Assembly (NCBI GenBank): GCA_007126465.1
Contig: SLBE01000179.1
Span: forward strand, 1 to 11,090
Direction of reading: 5' to 3'
DNA length: 11,090 nucleotides
From: Syntrophomonadaceae bacterium
GTDB lineage: Bacteria > Bacillota > Dethiobacteria > DTU022
The number at the start of each line of letters is the position of its first letter. Positions within the stretch are counted from its first letter, which is position 1. The notes beneath the pieces were generated by a model that made no database searches, had not been told where the DNA came from, and was given only the letters and a program-made list of their open reading frames with translations. Position numbers and translations under genes: made by a program. Below, piece by piece: positions 5,686 through 11,090 of the stretch.

Positions 5686-6777
5686 ATGACTAAAACAAAT
5701 ACATACCCGGTCTCAATGAATGAATTGCTGACCATGGCAGTAGAAAAGGGAACTTCCGATGTCCATATAGTACCCATGCAGCGTCCGATATTTCGCATAA
5801 ATCGTGAAATGGTACAGCTTACGGAATATCCGGTATTAAAGCCTGATGATGTGAAAGCTCTCCTGGTCCAGGTAGTAAAACCATACCAGGTGGAAATGCT
5901 GAAAAAGGACCTGGAGTTGGATTTTTCTCATTCCATAGAAAATGTTGCCCGCTTTAGGGGCAATGTTATGTTTCAAAGAGGAACACCTGCTATTGCTTTT
6001 AGAATAGTTCCTTTCAAAGTACCAAGGTTAGAAGATCTTGGTGTGCTTGAAGGGGTCAGGGATCTCTGTTTTCTACCCCGTGGGTTAGTCCTGGTCACCG
6101 GTCCTACCGGAAGCGGGAAGTCGACAACCCTGGCGGCAATGATAGACATTATTAACAGTGAACGGGACATGAATATTGTAACCGTAGAAGATCCGATAGA
6201 GTTTTTGCATTCGCACAAGATGTCATCAGTGAAACAGCGCGAGGTAGGTATTGACACAAGATCTTTTGCCAGTGCCCTGCGTCATGTTTTACGACACGAC
6301 CCTGATGTTATCCTGATTGGAGAGATGCGAGACTTAGACAGCATCAGTATTGCCCTGACAGCGGCAGAAACAGGTCACCTGGTATTTTCGACCCTGCATA
6401 CCCAGACGGCACCGCTGACAATTAATAGAATTGTCGACGCCTTTGCCGAGCACCAGAGAGATCAAATCCGCCAGCAGCTGACCGGTTCACTGCAAGCAGT
6501 GCTCTCACAGCAGTTGATACCAAATATTAAGGGCGATGGACGGGTTATGGCCATGGAATTTTTGAAGGCCAATACGGCAGTTCGGACAATGATCCGTGAA
6601 GCCAAGGAGCACCAGCTGTACTCAGTCATGCAGGCCAGCCATGCTATAGGAATGCGAACCATGGACCAGACACTCGTAGAGTTATATTCAAAGGGTAAGA
6701 TTTCGCGGGAAGAAGCGCTGGCCAAGTGTATTGATGTTAACGAAGTAGAAAGGCTGCTGCAAAGACAGACACTATAA
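5686..6777 (+). CDS. pilT: Type IV pilus retraction ATPase PilT
   Basis: A 363-residue cytoplasmic hexameric ATPase, of usual PilT length, which powers pilus retraction from the base. The N-terminal domain contains the SDVHI motif (24-28). The motor has Walker A GPTGSGKST (139-147), the Asp box VTVEDPIE (165-172), Walker B DVILIGEMRD (207-216) with E213, and the His box TGHLVFSTLHT (229-239). The PilT-specific C-terminal motif, AIRNLIRE in model proteins, is present as AVRTMIRE (298-305), which separates it from PilB. It follows the PilQ-like gene by 35 nt; GGAG (5672-5675) is 10 nt from the ATG. Lying ahead of pilB in the operon, it should respond to the riboswitch with the rest. Confidence 0.96.
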   Translation: MTKTNTYPVSMNELLTMAVEKGTSDVHIVPMQRPIFRINREMVQLTEYPVLKPDDVKALLVQVVKPYQVEMLKKDLELDFSHSIENVARFRGNVMFQRGTPAIAFRIVPFKVPRLEDLGVLEGVRDLCFLPRGLVLVTGPTGSGKSTTLAAMIDIINSERDMNIVTVEDPIEFLHSHKMSSVKQREVGIDTRSFASALRHVLRHDPDVILIGEMRDLDSISIALTAAETGHLVFSTLHTQTAPLTINRIVDAFAEHQRDQIRQQLTGSLQAVLSQQLIPNIKGDGRVMAMEFLKANTAVRTMIREAKEHQLYSVMQASHAIGMRTMDQTLVELYSKGKISREEALAKCIDVNEVERLLQRQTL

Positions 6778-6794
6778 AAGTATAGCTTTATAAT
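6766..6794 (+). promoter_or_regulatory. Candidate internal promoter in front of pilC
   Basis: CAGACA (6766-6771, 4/6 match including GACA) and a perfect TATAAT (6789-6794) are separated by 17 nt. They overlap the end of pilT and the 56-nt gap. Transcription would start near 6801, leaving a 33-nt leader containing the pilC ribosome binding site. AT-rich gaps can produce such matches by chance. Confidence 0.35.
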
Positions 6795-6833
6795 AGACAG
6801 ATAAAAATATATTCATCAGGGAGAGGAACCGCG

Positions 6834-8036
6834 ATGGGTTCTTACCAGTACGAAGCAATCAACAAATCCGGCGAAGAGGTAACCGGCCGGATAGAGGCAG
6901 AAGGCCAGGATAAAGTAATTGAACGTTTGCGTGGCATGGGCCTTATGCCGATGGAGATAAAAGAAGTCAAGGAGTCATCACTTTTTGGTTCTTTTAAGTT
7001 TTCTCCGAAAGTTAAGCTCGGTGATTTGAGCCTGTTCAGCCGCCAGATGGCTGCGATGATAAATTCCGGTATTCCCCTAACCAGGGCCCTGCATACGTTA
7101 AGTAAGCAGGTCACCAATAAATCACTGGGCAGCGCCCTTGCGGAGATTGCCCGCAATGTGGAAGGCGGGGTCAGTTTCAGCGAGGCCCTTAAAGGCTACC
7201 CGAATATATTTACCGAACTATATGTTAATATGGTTAGCGCCGGTGAAGCCGGGGGGGCACTTGAAGCTACTTTGAATCGGCTTTCTACACAGCTGCAGAA
7301 GGATAAAGAGCTTCGCGATAACATCAAGTCAGCCTCCTTTTATCCACTGGCTGTAATGGCATTTGCCGTTATCATATTATTCGCCATGCTTTTTTTCCTG
7401 GTTCCTATTTTTGTCGGCTTTTTCCCGGATGACGCGGAGCTACCAGGACCTACACGGGTTATTATTGCTGCTTCAGATGGGTTGCAGAACTACTGGTATA
7501 TCATATTTCCCCTGCTTGCCCTGATTGTTTTTGCCGTTAGATTTTATGCAAAAAGTGATCCCGGTAAAAGGAAGCTGGACAGGATCAAGTTACGCCTCCC
7601 GGTTTTCGGTGAACTGATTCAAAAAACAGTTGTTGCCAGTTTTGCCCGGACTTTCTCAACTATGATGGCAACAGGTGTCCCGGTTGTTGCCGCCCTGGAA
7701 GCATCTGGTAATGCAACAGGCAACTCTGTAGTTATCGAAGCAACCAAAATTGCAGGCGAGAAAATACAGGAGGGAAGTACAGTTTCCACCCCACTCGAAG
7801 AGAGCGGGGTATTCCCCCCGATGGTTACCCATATGATTTCCGTAGGTGAGGAAACAGGGGATATCCCTGATATGATGGACAAGGTAGCCGATTTTTTTGA
7901 AGAAGAAGTGGCAACGATGACCAAGGGGCTTACATCACTGATCGAACCGTTGATGCTCGTGGTAATCGGAGTTTTAGTTGGCGGCATGTTGATTGCCCTT
8001 TACCTGCCGATCTTTACCGTAATTACACAGATTTAA
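6834..8036 (+). CDS. pilC: Type IV pilus inner-membrane platform protein PilC
   Basis: A 400-residue GspF/PilC family protein of standard length. It starts with the typical YQYEAINKSGEEVTGRIEA segment. Two T2SSF cytoplasmic domains follow: residues about 65-170 (LFSRQMAAMINSGIPLTRAL, SAGEAGGALEATL) and about 268-370 (SFARTFSTMMATGVPVVAAL, ISVGEETGDIPDMM). The paired 'G.P...AL' and 'GE..G.' signatures mark the internal duplication. Transmembrane helices are at about 172-195, 218-240 and 372-393. PilC sits in the inner membrane at the base of the pilus, is turned by PilB and PilT, and feeds pilin into the fibre. GGGAGAGG (6819-6826) is 7 nt before the ATG. No key segment is missing. Confidence 0.96.
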   Translation: MGSYQYEAINKSGEEVTGRIEAEGQDKVIERLRGMGLMPMEIKEVKESSLFGSFKFSPKVKLGDLSLFSRQMAAMINSGIPLTRALHTLSKQVTNKSLGSALAEIARNVEGGVSFSEALKGYPNIFTELYVNMVSAGEAGGALEATLNRLSTQLQKDKELRDNIKSASFYPLAVMAFAVIILFAMLFFLVPIFVGFFPDDAELPGPTRVIIAASDGLQNYWYIIFPLLALIVFAVRFYAKSDPGKRKLDRIKLRLPVFGELIQKTVVASFARTFSTMMATGVPVVAALEASGNATGNSVVIEATKIAGEKIQEGSTVSTPLEESGVFPPMVTHMISVGEETGDIPDMMDKVADFFEEEVATMTKGLTSLIEPLMLVVIGVLVGGMLIALYLPIFTVITQI

Positions 8037-8048
8037 ACTGTCTCTAGT

Positions 8049-8054
8049 GGGGAG
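8049..8054 (+). promoter_or_regulatory. Ribosome binding site that sets the pilM start
   Basis: GGGGAG lies 10 nt before ATG 8065 and overlaps the alternative in-frame GTG at 8047, which has no upstream ribosome binding site. The ATG therefore is the likely start. Confidence 0.55.
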
Positions 8055-8064
8055 ATGTAAACGG

Positions 8065-9084
8065 ATGGCTCTTGGAGGAAATAGTAATGCTGTAGGCCTT
8101 GAAATCGATACCGGTATGGCCCGGGCAGTTGAATCTGCCGGCAGCGCGGCCAGGCCGAAACTGGTCACGATGACCCTGGGTATTTTGCCGGATGAATCAG
8201 TTGATGAGGGAATGATTGTCGACCCCCGGGAAGTCGGGACAGCTTTGAGTGAACTTTGGAGATCCGGTGGGCTAAAAAGCCGCAGGGTTTTACTGGGCAT
8301 ATCAAACCAGGGAGTCCTGGTTCGTTATGCTACCATTCCTAAAGTCCCGCCGGATAAACTGAAAAATGTAATCAAATTTCATGCCCAGGAACATCTGCCT
8401 ATTCCACTGGACAGCGTGGTAATGGATTACCAGGTAATAGGTGAAACAAAATCCGATGACGATAAAACCCTCCTGGAGATCCTGCTGGTAGCAGCACGCC
8501 GCGATATGCTTAAAGGCTTTTTAGAGGCCCTTGAACTGGCCAAACTTGAGCCGGCTGATATTGATGTTTCAACATTAAGCCTGCTGCGCACTTTGCCGCC
8601 GACTGCCATGGAAAGGACCGTTGCCGTTGTTAACGTGGCAAACGGGTTGAGCAATATTCTGGTTGCAGACCGTGGCCGGCCCCGCCTGGCTCGCCTGGTA
8701 TCAGTAAAACTAAAAGACCTGGCCGATGGGGCTGGCGTTTCACTGGTTGATGTTCTGGAAATAGGTAACGGGAGCTCAGGTAATGCAAGAAAAGCATATG
8801 ATAGCTGGACTTCATCCCTGATTGGCGAGATTAGATCTTCGCTGAACTATTACCAGAACCAGGATAACGCATCTCCCCTTGAGGCTATCATATTAAATGG
8901 TCGGGGAGGCCGTCTGCAAGGAATTGACAAGCAGCTGGAAAATGCTCTTGGACTGCCGGTACGGCTTGTAAACCCCTTTGCCGCTTTTAGCAATGCAGAT
9001 AGGATTATGAAAGAGTCAGGTGTCAGTGCCGTGGAATATGCTATAGGTGCCGGCCTGGCCCGACGCGGTCTGGAGGGATCATAG
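8065..9084 (+). CDS. pilM: Type IV pilus assembly protein PilM (actin-like)
   Basis: A 339-residue cytoplasmic actin-fold protein of the PilM/FtsA-like group. The phosphate-1 strand-turn is AVGLEIDTGMARAVE (9-23). The middle carries the conserved YATIPKVPPDKLKNVIKF (88-105) and HLPIPLDSVVMDYQVIG (110-126) stretches, and the adenosine-motif region reads ILNGRGGRLQGI (276-287). PilM forms a cytoplasmic ring and binds the N-terminal peptide of PilN, connecting the platform and motor to the PilNO bridge. The phosphate-2 region reads VVNVANG where many homologues have a DIG-type sequence, so nucleotide hydrolysis may be altered. Its stop directly abuts the pilN GTG, and GGAGG within its last codons serves pilN, suggesting coupled translation. 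Confidence 0.94.
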   Translation: MALGGNSNAVGLEIDTGMARAVESAGSAARPKLVTMTLGILPDESVDEGMIVDPREVGTALSELWRSGGLKSRRVLLGISNQGVLVRYATIPKVPPDKLKNVIKFHAQEHLPIPLDSVVMDYQVIGETKSDDDKTLLEILLVAARRDMLKGFLEALELAKLEPADIDVSTLSLLRTLPPTAMERTVAVVNVANGLSNILVADRGRPRLARLVSVKLKDLADGAGVSLVDVLEIGNGSSGNARKAYDSWTSSLIGEIRSSLNYYQNQDNASPLEAIILNGRGGRLQGIDKQLENALGLPVRLVNPFAAFSNADRIMKESGVSAVEYAIGAGLARRGLEGS

Positions 9085-9702
9085 GTGGAATATGTCAGCT
9101 TACTGCCGCCTGAAATAAAGGCAAAACGAAAACAGGAACAAAAACAGCGGATCCTGATCAGAGTTGCCCTGGTTATATTCGTGATCATTCTAATTATTTA
9201 TGCATATTTGCTGGTCGGCTCAATTATGGCCCGCAGCAATCTTGAATCCCTGCAGAGTGAGCGTCAACTGCTTGAAAATCAGGCTGCAGCCCTGGAAGAA
9301 TACGAAGTTCTTTATAACGAAATGAATACAGCCGAGAACAGGTTAAACATGGCCATGGGCGAAGTTCCTTCCTGGGCAGAATTCATGCAGGATCTTGGCT
9401 TAACCCTTCCACCCGGTGTATGGCTATCCGATATGACTGTAAGCTTTGCTAATGAAACCGGCACTTTTAACATGCGGGGATGGGCATACAACCACAGCGG
9501 GGTTGCAGAAATGCGCGAAGAAGTGGAAAAAATGGAGCAGTTAAATAACCTCAGGATTCGGACTTCAACTGAAACTACCTATAACGGGCAGGAAGTAGTG
9601 CAGTTTGTGTTGGATGCCGAGGTGCTGCCCGGCACGCCATATATTGAAGTTGAAGAGACTGAACCTGCTGAGGAAGAACCGTCAGAAGAGGAGGAAGACT
9701 AA
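9085..9702 (+). CDS. pilN: Type IV pilus assembly protein PilN
   Basis: A 205-residue bitopic protein. The N-terminal peptide MEYVSLLPPEIK corresponds to the conserved INLLPPE-type motif that docks into PilM. One transmembrane helix (about 24-46) follows, then a coiled-coil segment rich in Leu and Glu (52-90), and an outward-facing ferredoxin-like domain (about 95-182: GLTLPPGVWLSDMTV, FNMRGWAYNHSGVAEM). PilN pairs with PilO to form the bridge between the cytoplasmic PilM ring and the outer parts. The C-terminus (187-205) is strikingly acidic. The GTG start immediately follows the pilM stop; GGAGG (9072-9076) is 8 nt upstream. The first in-frame ATG is further in and would remove the PilM-binding peptide. 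Confidence 0.94.
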   Translation: MEYVSLLPPEIKAKRKQEQKQRILIRVALVIFVIILIIYAYLLVGSIMARSNLESLQSERQLLENQAAALEEYEVLYNEMNTAENRLNMAMGEVPSWAEFMQDLGLTLPPGVWLSDMTVSFANETGTFNMRGWAYNHSGVAEMREEVEKMEQLNNLRIRTSTETTYNGQEVVQFVLDAEVLPGTPYIEVEETEPAEEEPSEEEED

Positions 9703-9703
9703 A

Positions 9704-10243
9704 ATGAAAGCGCTCAATGAGTCTTCAAAACGAAATATTGTCATCGCCCTGATCGTTTTAGTTTTTATCCTCGGGTTAGTGCTTGTTTATGTTCAGGCTA
9801 ATACTTTAAGTGATCTAAGGGCTGAAGTTGAAGCAGAGGAGATGGCGGTGATCGCCGCGCAAAACCGCTTAAACCGCCTGATGCAGCACCGTGAAAATGC
9901 TTCAGAATATGAGCAGAGGTTGGCTTTTGCCAAAAGAATGATTCCAGAACAGCCCGGTGAGGAAAATATCCTCCGCTATATCCACCGCATTACTGATGAT
10001 AATGATTTGCGTGCTGTAGAAATACGCTTTGACGGACGTTCTGAAATGGATGGTTATACGGCAATGCCGCTATCTATTACCGTAGAAGGCAGCTTTCAAA
10101 ATACCCGCTCCATGCTAAGACAGCTGTTAAATGGTGAGCGCGCTATCCGTGTCAATAATATCAATTTAAACAGAACTGGTGATGCCGGTACCGCTCTTCG
10201 TATCTCCATCTCTGCCAACGCCTTTTACAACCATGGTAATTAA
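9704..10243 (+). CDS. pilO: Type IV pilus assembly protein PilO
   Basis: A 179-residue bitopic protein with the PilO layout: a short basic N-terminus, one transmembrane helix (about 11-30), a coiled coil (33-75), then the IPEQPGEENILRYIHRIT segment (80-97) and a ferredoxin-like domain (100-175: VEIRFDG, MPLSITVEGSFQNTRSMLRQL, INLN). PilO forms a heterodimer with PilN outside the membrane and contributes to pilus base alignment. It is slightly shorter than many homologues (about 200 residues) but complete. ATG 9704 starts one nucleotide after the pilN stop, using GAGGAGG (9689-9695) inside the pilN acidic tail; the frame is open further upstream (from 9605) but that part overlaps pilN and lacks family resemblance. 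Confidence 0.93.
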   Translation: MKALNESSKRNIVIALIVLVFILGLVLVYVQANTLSDLRAEVEAEEMAVIAAQNRLNRLMQHRENASEYEQRLAFAKRMIPEQPGEENILRYIHRITDDNDLRAVEIRFDGRSEMDGYTAMPLSITVEGSFQNTRSMLRQLLNGERAIRVNNINLNRTGDAGTALRISISANAFYNHGN

Positions 10244-10312
10244 TGATAAAATACTCCCACGAAAATTGCTGTTTTAAAAAAGGCATTCGTTTACTTATGA
10301 GAGGTGCAGCAA

Positions 10313-11090
10313 ATGGAGGCTTACCAAACAGGTTTAGGCTCTAAACGTGATGGTATCGGTGAGATACTGGTATCTTCAGGTGAAATAACCCGCGATCAGC
10401 TTGATAAAGCTCTTGAAATGCACCGGGAAAAGGTGCAAAAAGGCGGGCGTGGTTTGCTTGGGCAGACCCTGATTGATCTCGGCTTTACCACAGAGGAAGC
10501 TGTTACCAGGGCTGTTGCCCGTCAGGCCAACGTGGACTTTGTTTCTCTCGAAGAATATGATATTGATGCAACTGCAGGTGCACTGCTTGATCCCGATTCT
10601 GCCAGGCGCTACCAGTCGCTGCCGATTGGCTATGATAACGGCAGGCTTGTAGTGGCGATGATGCACCCTAATGATATTGTTACCATAGATGATATCCGGC
10701 TGATTACCGGCTATGAAGTAAAACCCGTTTGTGTATCCGACACCGAGTTAAAAGTAGCCATAGAGCAGTATGCCCGGGCCAGTGCCGATATTGAAGCAAG
10801 CGGCGATGGTGATCATGAAGAACATGATGATACCCAGGGCACGGAGGATATTCAGACCTCTGTCGGTGACAAGCCAGCTGTACAGCTGGCCAACCTGATC
10901 TTTAACCAGGCCATCCGCAACTCTGCCAGCGACGTGCATATTGAACCACAGGAAAAAAGCCTGCGCGTTCGTTTTCGTATCGACGGAGTATTGCACGAAG
11001 TGATGCAGCCCCCGGTGAGACTGCACGCTTCGCTGGTTTCACGGATAAAGGTCATAGCCGGTATGGATATAGCCAACCGGCGCAGTCCAC
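10313..11090 (+). CDS. pilB: Type IV pilus extension ATPase PilB, N-terminal part (partial)
   Basis: An open frame runs from ATG 10313 off the right edge, giving 259 codons. Residues 14-71 form an MshEN-type N-terminal domain of two related motifs (GIGEILVSSGEIT at 14-26; LLGQTLIDLGFTTEE at 48-62). The rest of the GspE/PilB N-terminal region follows (VDFVSLEEYDID; SLPIGYDNGRLVVAMMHPND), then an acidic linker (158-180), and the start of the motor: VQLANLIFNQAIRNSASDVHIEP contains SDVHIEP (206-212), LRVRFRIDG (218-225 region) and finally MDIANRRSP. PilB is the cytoplasmic hexameric ATPase that drives pilus assembly through PilC. Walker A and B lie beyond the edge. GAGAGGTG (10299-10306) precedes the ATG. 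The 69-nt gap after pilO shows no terminator or clear promoter. Confidence 0.94.
   Translation, partial: MEAYQTGLGSKRDGIGEILVSSGEITRDQLDKALEMHREKVQKGGRGLLGQTLIDLGFTTEEAVTRAVARQANVDFVSLEEYDIDATAGALLDPDSARRYQSLPIGYDNGRLVVAMMHPNDIVTIDDIRLITGYEVKPVCVSDTELKVAIEQYARASADIEASGDGDHEEHDDTQGTEDIQTSVGDKPAVQLANLIFNQAIRNSASDVHIEPQEKSLRVRFRIDGVLHEVMQPPVRLHASLVSRIKVIAGMDIANRRSP

Noticed and set aside
5484..5693. 69-residue overlapping frame across the end of the PilQ-like gene
   Set aside because: It is out of frame with the InlB-type repeat coding sequence and shows no protein family features.
6773..6791. TATAAA...TTTATA hairpin between pilT and pilC as a terminator
   Set aside because: The stem is purely A-T, only 6 bp, with no following T-run, and the genes belong to the same operon; the promoter reading is more likely.
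9605..9703. N-terminal extension of PilO into pilN
   Set aside because: The basic, unlike-family sequence is a frame-shifted reading of the PilN acidic tail; ATG 9704 has an ideal ribosome binding site.
10376..11076. Minus-strand open frames opposite pilB
   Set aside because: The plus strand encodes an uninterrupted, recognisable PilB; the antisense frames are incidental.

Overview
The window looks like chromosomal DNA from a Bacillota (Clostridia-like) bacterium of moderate GC content. The evidence is strong AGGAGG-type ribosome binding sites, GTG and TTG starts, a YqeG-family HAD phosphatase, sigma-A-like promoters, and a type IV pilus (T4P) operon behind a GEMM-I riboswitch. No mobile element, tRNA, rRNA or CRISPR array was seen. 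The species cannot be named from sequence reading alone, and it is not settled whether the cell has one membrane or two.

Left part (1-3211): metabolic and housekeeping genes. At the left edge is the 5' end of an acyl-CoA dehydrogenase gene on the minus strand. It is followed by a PhzF-family isomerase gene on the plus strand. Converging on that is a minus-strand gene for an isopropylmalate/isocitrate-type beta-decarboxylating dehydrogenase. Divergent from the last is a yqeG-like HAD phosphatase gene.

Right part (3329-11090): one long plus-strand T4P operon. An extended -10 promoter (3329-3356) leads into a class I cyclic di-GMP riboswitch (GEMM-I, about 3380-3481). Its closing P1 helix shares bases with the 5' arm of an intrinsic terminator (3478-3514). 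This geometry predicts that ligand binding prevents termination, an ON switch. Then follow: a membrane-anchored PilP/GspC-HR-like protein; a PilQ-like protein with secretin N0 and N1-type domains but no secretin barrel, ending in an InlB-type beta repeat; the retraction ATPase PilT; the platform protein PilC; the PilM-PilN-PilO alignment complex; and the first 259 codons of the extension ATPase PilB, cut by the window edge. Gaps are mostly short (1-70 nt). A possible second promoter precedes pilC.

Together these genes supply the motor (PilB, PilT), the inner-membrane platform (PilC), the PilMNO bridge and a P/Q-like pair that would sit outside the membrane. Pilins and the prepilin peptidase are absent and presumably lie to the right. 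The two most notable points are the c-di-GMP ON switch controlling a whole pilus machine, with a PilB that also carries a divergent MshEN (c-di-GMP-binding type) domain, and the barrel-less secretin-like protein fused to a surface-type repeat.
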